Shown here one piece after another: positions 1-9,117 of a stretch of DNA of 64,000 bases (position 1 is the stretch's first letter; every line of letters begins with the position of its first letter). The DNA comes from Microbacterium sp. zg-B96 (GTDB taxonomy: Bacteria; Actinomycetota; Actinomycetes; Actinomycetales; Microbacteriaceae): contig NZ_CP126738.1 in assembly GCF_030246865.1 (NCBI RefSeq), forward strand, positions 62,001-126,000. The letters are read 5' to 3'. The translations under genes and the position numbers were made by a program. The notes below the pieces were generated by a model. The model did not search any database, had not been told where the DNA came from, and saw only the letters and a list, made by a program, of their open reading frames with translations.

Positions 1-105
1 CCACACACTTGCGAGCTCATCACTCGCGAGGGGTGCGGAGACTCCGCGCCCGACCACAACGACCGCTCCGTGCTCAGCACGCGGAGGGAGAGGAAGTCAC
101 GATGA
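1..105 (+). CDS. C-terminal end of an upstream gene, partial
   Basis: Reading frame 1 is open from the window edge to a TGA at 103-105. Its third codon positions are mostly G or C, as in real genes here. The stop overlaps the ATG of the next gene in an ATGA arrangement, which suggests translational coupling. The 34 visible residues are hydrophilic and show no recognisable motif. Because the next gene is a glycine-betaine type binding protein, this is most simply the tail of the cognate permease, but that rests on context only. Confidence 0.45.
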   Translation, partial: PHTCELITREGCGDSAPDHNDRSVLSTRRERKSR

Positions 106-1028
106 CCAAGAGAAGCAGGATGCTGGGGGCGCTCGCCTTCACATCAGCCGCCGCCCTGGCCCTGACCGGTTGCGCCGGCGGTTCCGGCGACGGCGGCTCC
201 ACCGGCTCCGACGGCGACGCCGCGGCCGACCGCCCCATCACGATCGCCGTGTTCAACGGCTGGGATGAGGGCATCGCCGCATCCGAACTGTGGAAGGCCG
301 TGCTTGAGGAGCAGGGCTACGAGGTCGAGCTGGAGTACGCCGACCCCGCAGCCGTGTTCAGCGGCATCGCCAGCGGCGATTACGACCTGACGCTTGACAC
401 CTGGCTGCCGCTGACGCATGGCGACTATGTCGAGGAGTACGGCGCCGACATGGTGGATCTGGGTGCCTGGAACGAGGACGCCAAGCTCACCCTCGCCGTG
501 AACGAGGATGCCCCGGTCGACTCGATCGATGAGCTCGCCGAGAACGCGGACCTGTTCGACAGCACCATCATCGGCATCGAGTCCGGTTCGGGTCTGGCGA
601 CCGTCGTCGATGAGGAGGTCATCCCCGGGTACGGCCTGGAGGAGTTCGACCACGTGACCTCGTCGACGCCGGCGATGCTCACCGAGCTGGACACCGCCAC
701 CAGCGCGGGCGAGAACATCCTCGTGACGCTGTGGCGTCCGCACTGGGCGTACGACGCCTACCCGCTGAAGGACCTCGAGGACCCGAAGGGTCTGCTGGGC
801 GAAGCCGAGGGTCTGCACACGTTCGCGTCGACCACGTTCGAGGAGGAGTTCCCCGAGGTCGCCGAGTGGCTGGGCGCCTTCACGATGGACAGCGAGACGC
901 TGTACTCCCTCGAGAACGCGATGTTCAACGGGCAGGACACCGACGAGTACGAGGACATCGTCGCCGAGTGGATCGCCGAGAACCAGGAGTACGTCGACTC
1001 CCTGACGGCCACCCCCGCCGCCGAGTGA
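102..1028 (+). CDS. Glycine betaine/proline-type ABC transporter substrate-binding lipoprotein (OpuAC family)
   Basis: This 308-residue protein starts with a lipoprotein signal peptide (basic MTKRSR, hydrophobic stretch, lipobox LTGC with Cys24), then a Gly/Ser/Asp-rich linker and an OpuAC-type domain from about residue 45. Aromatic segments such as NGWDEG, DTWLPLTH and LWRPHWAYD fit the tryptophan cage that holds quaternary amines in this family. It should bind an osmolyte outside the membrane and deliver it to a permease encoded upstream. I chose the ATG at 102 because GGAGGGAGAGGAAG precedes it and the signal peptide begins there; an in-frame start at 9 would add a non-signal extension. 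The stop codon lies inside the first copy of a 20-bp repeat array. Confidence 0.88.
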   Translation: MTKRSRMLGALAFTSAAALALTGCAGGSGDGGSTGSDGDAAADRPITIAVFNGWDEGIAASELWKAVLEEQGYEVELEYADPAAVFSGIASGDYDLTLDTWLPLTHGDYVEEYGADMVDLGAWNEDAKLTLAVNEDAPVDSIDELAENADLFDSTIIGIESGSGLATVVDEEVIPGYGLEEFDHVTSSTPAMLTELDTATSAGENILVTLWRPHWAYDAYPLKDLEDPKGLLGEAEGLHTFASTTFEEEFPEVAEWLGAFTMDSETLYSLENAMFNGQDTDEYEDIVAEWIAENQEYVDSLTATPAAE

Positions 1029-1202
1029 GTATTCCCCGCGTCGAGTGAGCATTCACCCTGTCGAGTGAGCATTCACCCTGTCGAGTGAGTACTCCCGGCG
1101 CGGGGAAACCCTGTCTGGGCGGGCTCGTGAGTAGTCACTCGCGACCACGAGTACTCACTCGCGATCACGAATACTCACTCGGCAGCGCGAATACTCACTC
1201 GG
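1022..1202. repeat. 20-bp period tandem repeat array, two inverted halves
   Basis: Four copies of a CGAGTGAG(T/C)A(T/C)TC core start at 1022, 1042, 1062 and 1082, exactly 20 bp apart. Four copies in the opposite orientation, GA(A/G)TACTCACTCG, start at 1129 (two mismatches), 1149, 1169 and 1189, again 20 bp apart. The halves face each other across about 34 bp, so the region could fold into a large stem or cruciform. It fills the space between two convergent genes, and the stop codons of both lie inside its outermost copies. Function is unknown; termination is the simplest guess. Confidence 0.9.
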
Positions 1203-1950
1203 GAGTTCGGGGACGCGCGGGGTCGCCGGCGGTGAGCTGCAGCGCGACCTTCGTCTCCAGCACCTCGACGGCCCCGTCGGACAGCGAGATGAGACCATCC
1301 AGCTCCTCGCGCACCCGCTTGTACGCGAGCTGCCGCTCGGCGGGCGTCGCGGCCTGGTCGATCGCCACCGTCAGCAACTGCTTCGCCGTCGACAGGCGCT
1401 TGCGCTCCACCTCGGTGAACGACGAATCGCGCATGCGCCGGGCCTCCCGCTCGGCCAGGTCGAACGCCACCTCGTACTCGGTCACGGCGGCCCGGTACTC
1501 GTCGAACTGCTCCTTCGACACCTTGGTCCTGGCGGACTCCGGCCGTAGGTGGTCGGCGTTCTTCTTCGCGCGCAGGAACGCCGCCGTCAGCGGCTGCCGT
1601 CCATCGCTCATCGCGGGGAACGCGATGAGCTTGCCGACGTCGAGTTCGTACTCCAGCCAGCGGCGGGTCACTTCGTCGTGCGCCGCGATGAGCTGCTCCA
1701 GCTGGCTCGGCTCCGGCGACGGACGGGTCAGCGCCATCGGCACGGATGCTGTCGCCACCGGCTTCGCGCGCGCAGCGGCCTGCGCTGATTTCAGCTCGCT
1801 CTTGGCCCGGAGGATCTCCAGCCGCCGCTCGTGGCGGCGCTTCGACGCGCGCTCCCAGGCCTTGCCGACACCCCCGAGCGCTCCGGCGAGCGGGAAGGCC
1901 AGCCACCAGTAGCTGCCAAGGAACTCGAACAGGGGGTCCACCCCTGTCAT
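1195..1950 (-). CDS. Membrane-anchored coiled-coil protein, function unknown (paralogue of the next gene)
   Basis: The 251-residue product has one N-terminal hydrophobic segment (LGSYWWLAFPLAGALGGVG), a charged region rich in K, R, E and A that should form a coiled coil, and a central conserved block (IAAHDEVTRRWLEYELDVGK, then FLRAKKNADHLRPESA). The same block occurs in the neighbouring upstream gene, so the two are tandem duplicates. This copy has an extra helical C-terminal part of about 60 residues. The ATG at 1950 follows GAGGG and opens directly into the membrane segment; a longer reading to 2199 would be Arg/Pro-rich and non-natural. I do not recognise a named family. The stop codon lies in the last copy of the 20-bp repeat array. 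Confidence 0.75.
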   Translation of the reverse strand: MTGVDPLFEFLGSYWWLAFPLAGALGGVGKAWERASKRRHERRLEILRAKSELKSAQAAARAKPVATASVPMALTRPSPEPSQLEQLIAAHDEVTRRWLEYELDVGKLIAFPAMSDGRQPLTAAFLRAKKNADHLRPESARTKVSKEQFDEYRAAVTEYEVAFDLAEREARRMRDSSFTEVERKRLSTAKQLLTVAIDQAATPAERQLAYKRVREELDGLISLSDGAVEVLETKVALQLTAGDPARPRTPE

Positions 1951-1993
1951 GCTAGCCCTCGCGTGCTGCCGTCGAGGGCCGCGGGGACGCCCG

Positions 1994-2797
1994 TTACGCG
2001 GATGCCGGCGGCTTGGGAGTGCGGGCGGGCACCGGCCAGATCGGCCGCGACGAACCCCCGCCAGCCCCGCCATCACCGTCAACACCCGGAGCCGCGGAAG
2101 GCCGGGGCGCACCGGGAACACGCGGAAGGGCAGACCGCGCCGCGCGGTGGGCCTCCTGCTCGGCGACGGCGAACGCGACCTCCGCGCGCCGCACGGCATC
2201 GCGGTAGGCCAGGAACGCCGCCGGCGTCACCTTGTCCCGCGCCGATGCCGGACGCAGCGACTGCGCCTCGCGCTGTGCCCGCAGGAACGCGAGCGTGGCC
2301 GGATGCCGTGCGTCGAGCATCTGCGGAAACGCGAGAGCCTTGCCGGCATCCGTCTCGTACTCCAGCCAGCGCGCCGTGACGGCGTCGTGCTGGGCCAGCA
2401 GTTCCTCGATCGGCAGCGGGGCATCGCCGCCGGCCATGCCGTACCGCGCGCGCGTCGCCTTCACGCGGCTGCGGCTCGCTCGTAGCTGCAGCGACGCCTG
2501 CCGCTCCTGTTGCTTGGCCGCCTGCAGTGCGCGCCGCGCCTCGAACTGCGACGGGATGCCGGCCGCACCGCGCTGCGCCTTCGCGCTGAGTAGATCAGCC
2601 TGCGCGGCGCGCAGCTGGGCGCGCGCGGCTTGCAGCGCGCGGTACGCGGTCTGCTCCTCCTGGCGGGCGGCATCCAACTCGAGTCGTCGAGCGCGGCGCC
2701 GGTTGGTGGTCAGTGCCCCGTAGCCGACGGCGCCCACGCCTGCGGCAGCCGGGGCGATCCACCACCAGCTGCCGACGATCAGGAGCACGGTCTCCAC
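1994..2797 (-). CDS. Membrane-anchored coiled-coil protein, function unknown (paralogue of the preceding gene)
   Basis: This 267-residue protein starts with a hydrophobic segment (VLLIVGSWWWIAPAAAGVGA), followed by about 100 residues of Ala/Arg/Gln-rich heptad-like sequence and then the block shared with the downstream gene (LAQHDAVTARWLEYETDAGK, FLRAQREAQSLRPASARDKV). The C-terminus differs, ending in a Gly/Pro-rich tail. A duplication followed by divergence of both ends explains the pair. The start is a GTG at 2797 with no clear ribosome site; TACGAT lies six bases upstream, so the mRNA may be leaderless. A role in envelope organisation is possible but not shown. Confidence 0.75.
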   Translation of the reverse strand: METVLLIVGSWWWIAPAAAGVGAVGYGALTTNRRRARRLELDAARQEEQTAYRALQAARAQLRAAQADLLSAKAQRGAAGIPSQFEARRALQAAKQQERQASLQLRASRSRVKATRARYGMAGGDAPLPIEELLAQHDAVTARWLEYETDAGKALAFPQMLDARHPATLAFLRAQREAQSLRPASARDKVTPAAFLAYRDAVRRAEVAFAVAEQEAHRAARSALPRVPGAPRPSAAPGVDGDGGAGGGSSRPIWPVPARTPKPPASA

Positions 2798-2803
2798 CCT
2801 GCC

Positions 2804-2809
2804 ATCGTA
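2804..2809 (-). promoter_or_regulatory. Putative -10 element of a leaderless gene
   Basis: On the minus strand TACGAT is followed by six bases and then the GTG start at 2797. This places the likely transcription start at the start codon. No ribosome binding site is visible. Confidence 0.45.
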
Positions 2810-2887
2810 GCCGCGGCCCCGCGACGGGGTCAGGGCGGGGCCGCCGTGCGGGGCGGATGCCGCGGATGCCGCAGGGCAGCGCGCGGG

Positions 2888-3019
2888 TCAGCCGAAGATC
2901 AGCGCGATCACCGTGGAGCCGCCACCGACGAGGATCAGCGTCACGATCACGACCCACGCCACGATCTTCATGCGGCGCTGGCGTCCCTGTCCGTACGAGC
3001 CGTATTCGTCGTCGGTCAT
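2888..3019 (-). CDS. Small single-pass membrane protein, 43 residues
   Basis: The product has an acidic, Tyr/Gly-containing N-terminus (MTDDEYGSYGQG), a basic patch RQRRMK and a single membrane helix (IVAWVVIVTLILVGGGSTVI). A basic patch before the helix predicts a cytoplasmic N-terminus. GAGAGGGATGAC directly before the ATG is a good ribosome site, which favours this start over an upstream in-frame codon. It lies 10 bases downstream of purL and probably shares its transcript. Small proteins like this are easily missed; no function can be assigned. Confidence 0.65.
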   Translation of the reverse strand: MTDDEYGSYGQGRQRRMKIVAWVVIVTLILVGGGSTVIALIFG

Positions 3020-3029
3020 GTCATCCCTC

Positions 3030-5360
3030 TCAGGCGGGGTCGGCGACCGTCGCGCCGAACGCGGCGGGCAGGGTCGCACGCGACAGCTCGCGCAGTTCGG
3101 AAACGGGAATGGTGAACACGTCCTGCACCTCGAGCGCCGGCTCGTCGCCGTCGCCGGGGGCGTCGGTCACGCCGATGCGCAGCACCGGGTAGCCGCGGCC
3201 GTCGCAGAGCCCGCGGAACTTGACGTCGTCCTCGCGGGGAACGGTGACGATGACGCGGCCGGTGGATTCGGAGAACAGTGCGGTCGCGGCATCCACCCCG
3301 TCGCGCTCCATGATCTCGCGCAGCCACACCCGGGCTCCGACGCCGAAGCGCATGACGCCCTCGGCGAGCGTCTGGGCGAGCCCGCCGTCGGAGAGGTCGT
3401 GCGCGCTGGAGACGAGCGACTGCAGCGAGGCCGCATGCAGCAACTGTGCCAGGCGCTTCTCGGCGGCCATGTCGACCTTCGGCGGGCGACCGCCGAGGTG
3501 CCCGTGGATCGTGCCCGCCCACTGGGAGCCGCTCAGCTCCGTGGACGTGACGCCGAGGAGGTAGATGTTCTCGCCGGCATCCTGCCAGCCGCTGGGGATG
3601 CGCCGGCCGACGTCGTCGATGATGCCGAGCACGCCCACCACGGGGGTCGGGAAGATCGGGGTGTCGCCGGTCTGGTTGTAGAACGACACGTTTCCGCCGG
3701 TGACGGGCACGCCCAGCTCCAGGCATCCGTCCGACAGGCCCTCGACGGCCTGGCCGAACTGCCACATCACTTCGGGGTTCTCCGGGCTGCCGAAGTTGAG
3801 GCAGTCGGTGACGGCGGTGGGGACGGCGCCGGTGACGGCGACGTTGCGGTAGGCCTCGGCCAGGGCCAGCTTGGCGCCCTCGTAGGGGTCGAGCTGGCAG
3901 AAGCGGCCGTTGCAGTCCGTCGCGATGGCAAAGCCCAGGCCGGACTCCTCGTCGACGCGGATCATGCCGGCGTCATCGGGGAAGCTCAGCGCGGTGTTGC
4001 CCAGCACGTAGTAGTCGTACTGGTTGGTCACCCATGAGGTGTCGGCGAGGTTGGGGCTGGCCACCAGCTGCAGGAACTGGGTGCGCAGCGTCTCCGGGTC
4101 GTCGGAGCGGGGGAGGGCGGATGCCGAGTCGTCGCGGAGCGCGTCGATCCAGGTCGGGTACGCCACCGGGCGCTCGTACACCGGGCCGTCGACGGCGACG
4201 GTCGACGGGTCGACGTTGACGATCTCCTCGCCGTGCCAGAAGATCTGCAGCCGGCCGTCGCCGGTGACCTCGCCCAGCACGCTCGTCTCCACGTCCCACT
4301 TGCCGGTGACGGCGAGGAACGCCTCGAGCTTCTCGGGAGCGACGATCGCCATCATGCGCTCCTGGCTCTCGCTCATGAGGATCTCCTCCGGCGTGAGCGA
4401 GGGGTCGCGCAGCAGCACGTTCTCCAGATCCACCCGCATGCCGGAGCCGCCGTTGGCGGCCAGCTCGCTGGTGGCGCACGAGATGCCGGCGGCGCCGAGG
4501 TCCTGGATCGCCTCGACCAGTTCGCCCTGGTACAGCTCCAGGCAGCACTCGATGAGCACCTTCTCGGCGAACGGGTCGCCCACCTGCACCGCGGGGCGCT
4601 TGGTCGGGCCGCCGTCGGCGAAGGTGTCGGATGCCAGGATCGAGGCGCCGCCGATGCCGTCGCCGCCGGTACGGGCGCCGAAGAGCACGACCTTGTTGCC
4701 GGCGCCGGTGGCGTTGGCGAGCTTGATGTCCTCGTGGCGCATGACGCCGACCGCGAGGGCGTTGACGAGCGGATTGCCCTGGTAGACCGAGTCGAACACC
4801 GTCTCGCCGCCGATGTTGGGAAGGCCCAGGCAGTTGCCGTAGAACGAGATGCCGCTCGTGACACCATGGACGACGCGGGCAGTGTCGGGGTGGTCGATCG
4901 CCCCGAAGCGCAACTGGTCCATGATGGCCACCGGCCGCGCGCCCATCGAGATGATGTCGCGCACGATGCCGCCGACGCCGGTCGCCGCGCCTTGGAACGG
5001 CTCGATGTAGCTGGGGTGGTTGTGGGATTCGACCTTGAAGGTCACGGCCCAGCCCTCGCCGACATCCACGACGCCGGCGTTTTGGCCCATGCCCACCATC
5101 AGGCGGGTCTTCATCTCGTCGGAGACCTTCTGGCCGAACTGGCGCAGGTAGATCTTGCTCGACTTGTAGGAGCAGTGCTCGCTCCACATGACCGAGTACA
5201 TCGCCAGCTCGCCGCTGGTGGGGCGGCGGCCGAGGATCTCACGGATCTTGGCGTATTCGTCGGCCTTGAGGCCGAGCGCCGCGTACGGCTGCTCCCTGCC
5301 GGGAGTGGCGACCGCGTTCTCGACGGTATCGGCGACAGCGGTCGAAGTGGGGGTGGTCAC
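3030..5360 (-). CDS. purL: Phosphoribosylformylglycinamidine synthase subunit PurL
   Basis: PurL is the ATP-dependent large subunit that converts FGAR to FGAM in purine synthesis, using ammonia supplied by PurQ with help from PurS. The 776-residue protein has the small-type PurL layout: linker region, EHCSYKSS at about 61-68, ESHNHPS at 111-117, and the paired AIRS-like halves with [18 protein letters not shown] and HDLSDGGL. The full-length glutaminase-fused form is absent, in line with separate purQ and purS genes near 27 kb. I chose the GTG at 5360, preceded by TGGAGC, over an ATG at 5405; both are open and the N-terminus before YAALGL is poorly conserved. The transcript likely continues into the small membrane protein gene. 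Confidence 0.95.
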   Translation of the reverse strand: MTTPTSTAVADTVENAVATPGREQPYAALGLKADEYAKIREILGRRPTSGELAMYSVMWSEHCSYKSSKIYLRQFGQKVSDEMKTRLMVGMGQNAGVVDVGEGWAVTFKVESHNHPSYIEPFQGAATGVGGIVRDIISMGARPVAIMDQLRFGAIDHPDTARVVHGVTSGISFYGNCLGLPNIGGETVFDSVYQGNPLVNALAVGVMRHEDIKLANATGAGNKVVLFGARTGGDGIGGASILASDTFADGGPTKRPAVQVGDPFAEKVLIECCLELYQGELVEAIQDLGAAGISCATSELAANGGSGMRVDLENVLLRDPSLTPEEILMSESQERMMAIVAPEKLEAFLAVTGKWDVETSVLGEVTGDGRLQIFWHGEEIVNVDPSTVAVDGPVYERPVAYPTWIDALRDDSASALPRSDDPETLRTQFLQLVASPNLADTSWVTNQYDYYVLGNTALSFPDDAGMIRVDEESGLGFAIATDCNGRFCQLDPYEGAKLALAEAYRNVAVTGAVPTAVTDCLNFGSPENPEVMWQFGQAVEGLSDGCLELGVPVTGGNVSFYNQTGDTPIFPTPVVGVLGIIDDVGRRIPSGWQDAGENIYLLGVTSTELSGSQWAGTIHGHLGGRPPKVDMAAEKRLAQLLHAASLQSLVSSAHDLSDGGLAQTLAEGVMRFGVGARVWLREIMERDGVDAATALFSESTGRVIVTVPREDDVKFRGLCDGRGYPVLRIGVTDAPGDGDEPALEVQDVFTIPVSELRELSRATLPAAFGATVADPA

Positions 5361-5406
5361 GCGGCTCAGCTCCAGGGATTCGGTGGGGGCGCCGGACGGG
5401 TCCATC

Positions 5407-6468
5407 CTAGCCGCGGGGATCCGGCGCCTCTCCCGGGTCGGCCCGCCGCAGGGTGTGGCCGGCGATGAACGTCGACGGGTACACCTCACGTACCGGCGGA
5501 CGGGAATCAGATGTCCCGAGCTCTTCGGCCATTACCTCGATCCCTCGTCGGGCCAGCTCCTCGGCCGGAAGGCGCACGGTACTCAAGCCCAGCAGCTTCA
5601 AGCCCGGCAGCACGCCGTCGACACCGGTGACGGACAGGTCCTCCGGCACGCGCAGCTGGGTGCCTTGAGTCGATTCCAGGAAAGCTACGACGCGTTCGTC
5701 GGAGGGGAACATGGCTGCGCTCACGCGACCTTCCCGCGTCAGGCGCACCAACTCGGGGGTGACGTCACTCAGCCGCGCGAACGAATCTGTGTGCACGGGT
5801 ACGGGGCGGGCGCCGAGCTCACGTAGACGCGCGATCATCGCTTCCGAGCGGCTGTGCTCAACGAACGAGACGGCCTCGGCGGTCGCGACCACGGCGACGT
5901 CGCGGTGCCCGTGCGCCCACACCTCCTCGGCGGCAAGGCGTCCGTTCGCTGGCTCGTCGTATGCGATGGAATGGATGCCTTCCAGCGTCACGGGGCGGCC
6001 GACGACCACCACGGGGACGAACTCCGCGAAGGTCGCCACCCTGTCCAACGGAATCGTGCCCGTCGCGATGAGGAGGCCTCGCACGCGCTGTTCCAGGAGG
6101 TGATCGAGGGCGTTCAACTCGTGCGTGACGCCTTGCATGAAGGCTGGCGAAACCGTGAGCAATCTCAGCCCGCGCTCGGTGGCTCCGTGCTGGAGTTCGG
6201 AGTGGAGTAGCCCGTAGTAGGGGTTGCGTACGTCGCGCACGAGAAGCCCGACCACGTCAGATGCGCTGCCTGCCAACTGTCGTGCGGCCCCGTTGCGGAT
6301 GTATCCCGTGCGGCGGATGGCGTCCAGCACCGCACTTCGGGTCGACTCCGAGACCCCGGCAGAACCGTCGAGCACGCGGGAAACCGTTGCGTCGGACACG
6401 TTCGCCTCGCGAGCGACGTCCTTCATGGTCACGCGCGGCCACGTGCGCGTCCGACGCGCTGCGGTCAT
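5407..6468 (-). CDS. LacI-family transcriptional regulator of the glycerophosphodiester-type transport operon
   Basis: This 353-residue regulator has an N-terminal LacI helix-turn-helix and hinge ([23 protein letters not shown]) followed by a periplasmic-binding-protein-like effector domain. Its ATG at 6468 lies one base from the stop of the phosphodiesterase gene, so it is the last gene of the operon starting with the binding lipoprotein at 11258. It therefore probably controls that operon through the palindrome at 11295-11310. The effector may be a phosphodiester or its hydrolysis product, which is inference from neighbours. The helix-turn-helix is intact and the length is normal for the family. 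Confidence 0.88.
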   Translation of the reverse strand: MTAARRTRTWPRVTMKDVAREANVSDATVSRVLDGSAGVSESTRSAVLDAIRRTGYIRNGAARQLAGSASDVVGLLVRDVRNPYYGLLHSELQHGATERGLRLLTVSPAFMQGVTHELNALDHLLEQRVRGLLIATGTIPLDRVATFAEFVPVVVVGRPVTLEGIHSIAYDEPANGRLAAEEVWAHGHRDVAVVATAEAVSFVEHSRSEAMIARLRELGARPVPVHTDSFARLSDVTPELVRLTREGRVSAAMFPSDERVVAFLESTQGTQLRVPEDLSVTGVDGVLPGLKLLGLSTVRLPAEELARRGIEVMAEELGTSDSRPPVREVYPSTFIAGHTLRRADPGEAPDPRG

Positions 6469-6469
6469 G

Positions 6470-7363
6470 TCATGGCCTGCGTGCGCCACGGCCCACAAGG
6501 AAGTCCTGCAGCAGACCCGGCCAGTCTGTCTGGATCACATCGGCGCCGGTGTCCACGAGGCGCCCCCACCCATCCTCAGGATCCTCAAGCACCGAGATCG
6601 TGTCATCCCACCCGGCCAGCAGGTCTGAGCCATTGCCCAGGTCCAGCGCGTTCATGTAGGAGAACGTAGCGCGTTCGCGCAGTCCATGGGACCACGCCGG
6701 GTCGCAGAACGGATGTGTGGGATCGGCGGTTACCGCCTCGATTCCTACGACGTTGAGCCGCGAGTCCCCCAGGAGCGCTTCCGCCGCCTCGGCGGACTTG
6801 GCGATGGGCAGCAGCGGATACTTGGTGTCGTGTCGCCGCGCGGCGTGCAGCGCCTCGTCGTCCGTCGCATCCACCTTCATCAGGACCCGGTCGGCCACGC
6901 CATGCTTATCGAGCACATCCAAGAACCCCGGCCAATAGCGCCACGACCTGTCGACGTTCAGTAGCGCGTCGGGACAATCGTCCAGTAGCGCCTCCAGTCG
7001 CTGCACGCGCACCAGTGGCGCCGCTGTCCGATGAGGGTAAGCGAGCTGATCGATCTCGACCGAACTCATCGTCTGCAGGTTACGGTCGATGCCGAAGTGC
7101 TGCCGTTCGTAACCGTCATGGAAGACGAAGTACTCGCCATCGAGTGAGCGGACGACGTCGATCTCGACCAAGTCGCCGCCGCTGCGGACGGCGGCGGTCA
7201 CGGCGGCAGCCGTGTTCTCGGCGACCATGCCCTGTCCGGTGCCGCGGTGCACGGCGATGAGGAGACCGCGCAGCGCGAAGCGATCATTGAGGCGCCGGTT
7301 GATCAGAGTGTGCGCGGGTTGCCCGAACTCCGAGCGGCGAATGTTGGTGACGTCAGCGGTCAT
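6470..7363 (-). CDS. Glycerophosphodiester phosphodiesterase family protein
   Basis: Enzymes of this family hydrolyse glycerophosphodiesters to sn-glycerol 3-phosphate and an alcohol. The 297-residue protein carries the expected metal and catalytic motifs: HRG at 39-41, AENT at 48-51, E67 and D69 in LVEIDV, and HD at 82-83, with the C-terminal ADVIQTDWP typical of GDPD barrels. There is no signal peptide, so it acts in the cytoplasm on imported substrate. The ATG at 7363 overlaps the stop of the permease gene (ATGA), showing tight coupling with the transporter. The combination suggests import then intracellular cleavage of a phosphodiester. Confidence 0.9.
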   Translation of the reverse strand: MTADVTNIRRSEFGQPAHTLINRRLNDRFALRGLLIAVHRGTGQGMVAENTAAAVTAAVRSGGDLVEIDVVRSLDGEYFVFHDGYERQHFGIDRNLQTMSSVEIDQLAYPHRTAAPLVRVQRLEALLDDCPDALLNVDRSWRYWPGFLDVLDKHGVADRVLMKVDATDDEALHAARRHDTKYPLLPIAKSAEAAEALLGDSRLNVVGIEAVTADPTHPFCDPAWSHGLRERATFSYMNALDLGNGSDLLAGWDDTISVLEDPEDGWGRLVDTGADVIQTDWPGLLQDFLVGRGARRP

Positions 7364-9117
7364 CGGATGCTCTTTCGGGGCGTTCGGGTGATTGCAGCAC
7401 TGGTGGGAAGGGGAGAACGTCGGCGGGGCTTGCGCCCGTACACCGCCCACATCGCCGCCGTGGAGATGACCATGATCAGCACCGTGTAGACGTAGCTCAG
7501 GGCCACGCCGTCACTGATGGTCTCGGCGCTCGTCGCGTTCTTGATGACGATGCCCAGGGGCTGGAGCAGCGGGTGGGAGAGGAAAATCGCCGAGTCATAG
7601 TCGTCGAGAAGGCTCGTGAAGTTGAGCGCACTGATCGCCGCAGCCGTGGGCGCGATGAGCGGCAGCAGCACCCGACGGAAGGTGTACATCTGGCTGGCGC
7701 CGAGCATGGACGCCGCTTCCTCGAGGTTGTTCGGCACGCCGGCGAAAGCGGCCTTGAGCAGCCGGAACGTGAATGGGATCTTCCCGATGATGTAGGCGAT
7801 CGCGAGTATCCAGAAACTGCCCGTGAGCACCGCGCCCAGCACCGCGGGTTGTGGCCGGTTGAACGTGAGAATCAGTCCGAGGGCGATCATCGTCGAGGGG
7901 AGGAACCACGGGATGTGTAGGAGATACTCGATCACCCGCGTGAGGGTGTTCTTGTTGTGCTGCACCATCCGCGCAGCGAAAACCATCAACGCGAGCGCCA
8001 CCGTCGCTGCGATGATGCCGTACGCGACACTCACGAGGAACGGCTGCAGCCCCTTCTGGGTCGTGAAGACAGCGACGTAGTTGTCAACCGTGAAACTCGA
8101 CGCGCTAAGCGTGCCCGAACTGATCGCGGTGACCTCGGTGAACGAATACAGCACCACCAAAGCCGGGGGTAGCACGTACACGACGAACAAGGCGTAGGCG
8201 ATCACATGGGTGACGGCGTTCACGACCGGGTTGTGGATGCGCTGCTTCTCCAGCGGCGTCGGGACCTTCGACACTGAGAAGTACACGCCACCTCGCTCCA
8301 CCCGGTTGAGTACTGCAAGCAGCACCACGGTTGCGATACCGAGGAGGATGGCGAGCGTCGCCGCGAGGTCTTGGGAGGTCGACGTGGTGGCGAACGCGAG
8401 GATCATGGGGCTGACCGTCTGGAAGTCCCGGCCGCCGAGGACCTGCGGTGCGGCCAGCGCGCCCAACCCGCCGAGGAAGGTCAGGATCGTGATCGCGAAG
8501 ATCATCGGTTTCAGCACCGGCAGCACGATCCGGCGCAGAATGGACAGGTCGCTCGCCCCCATCATTCGCGCTGCCTCGATGGTCTGCAGGTCCACCTTGC
8601 TTATCGCTGCGGCGAGGAAGAGCAGGTGGTTGCCGGTCGATGCGAAGGTCATCACCGCGACGACGGCGAACATCCCGGAGAACCAGTTGGGGTCCAATTC
8701 GGGAAACAACTGCATCGCGAGGCGAGTCACGGCACCCGTCGGTCCGTAGACCTGCTTGTACCCGAACACCAGGACGATGCCACCGCAGACGAGGGTGCTC
8801 GCGTACCCGATCCACAGCAGGCGGGCGCCGCGGATCGCGTAGAACCGGGTCACCAGCACGAGGAAAATGCCGACGATGTTCACCGTGATGGAGAGGATCG
8901 TGGCCAGCAGCACGCTGTTCCACAACGACCGCACCGCACGCTCGGAGCCGAAGAGGCGGTCGAACGCGCGCAGCGTGATGCTGCCGGTGTCGTCAGTGAA
9001 CACCTCGCCCAGGAGAGTGACGTTCGGCATGATCAGGAACGCGCCGATACCCCAGGCGAGCACGACGGTGACCGCGAGCCAGAGCGGGTTGCGCAGCATG
9101 CGCAGCGAGCGGGTCAC
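7360..9117 (-). CDS. Fused two-domain ABC transporter permease (iron/phosphonate/spermidine-type)
   Basis: The 585-residue protein contains two BPD_transp_1 units in one chain, each with about six membrane helices. The inner EAA loops are visible as EAARMMGASDLSILRRIVLP in the first half and EEAASMLGASQMYTFRRVLLP in the second. One gene thus replaces the usual pair of permeases, as in AfuB/ThiP/PhnU-type importers. It overlaps the ATPase gene upstream by four bases and the phosphodiesterase gene downstream by four bases. The substrate is not evident from the permease alone; the neighbouring GDPD suggests a phosphodiester. Confidence 0.88.
   Translation of the reverse strand: MTRSLRMLRNPLWLAVTVVLAWGIGAFLIMPNVTLLGEVFTDDTGSITLRAFDRLFGSERAVRSLWNSVLLATILSITVNIVGIFLVLVTRFYAIRGARLLWIGYASTLVCGGIVLVFGYKQVYGPTGAVTRLAMQLFPELDPNWFSGMFAVVAVMTFASTGNHLLFLAAAISKVDLQTIEAARMMGASDLSILRRIVLPVLKPMIFAITILTFLGGLGALAAPQVLGGRDFQTVSPMILAFATTSTSQDLAATLAILLGIATVVLLAVLNRVERGGVYFSVSKVPTPLEKQRIHNPVVNAVTHVIAYALFVVYVLPPALVVLYSFTEVTAISSGTLSASSFTVDNYVAVFTTQKGLQPFLVSVAYGIIAATVALALMVFAARMVQHNKNTLTRVIEYLLHIPWFLPSTMIALGLILTFNRPQPAVLGAVLTGSFWILAIAYIIGKIPFTFRLLKAAFAGVPNNLEEAASMLGASQMYTFRRVLLPLIAPTAAAISALNFTSLLDDYDSAIFLSHPLLQPLGIVIKNATSAETISDGVALSYVYTVLIMVISTAAMWAVYGRKPRRRSPLPTSAAITRTPRKSIR

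Noticed and set aside
1022..1202. CRISPR-like regular repeats
   Set aside because: The core is only 13 bp and linkers 7 bp, linkers are similar to each other, copies occur in both orientations, and no cas gene is present.
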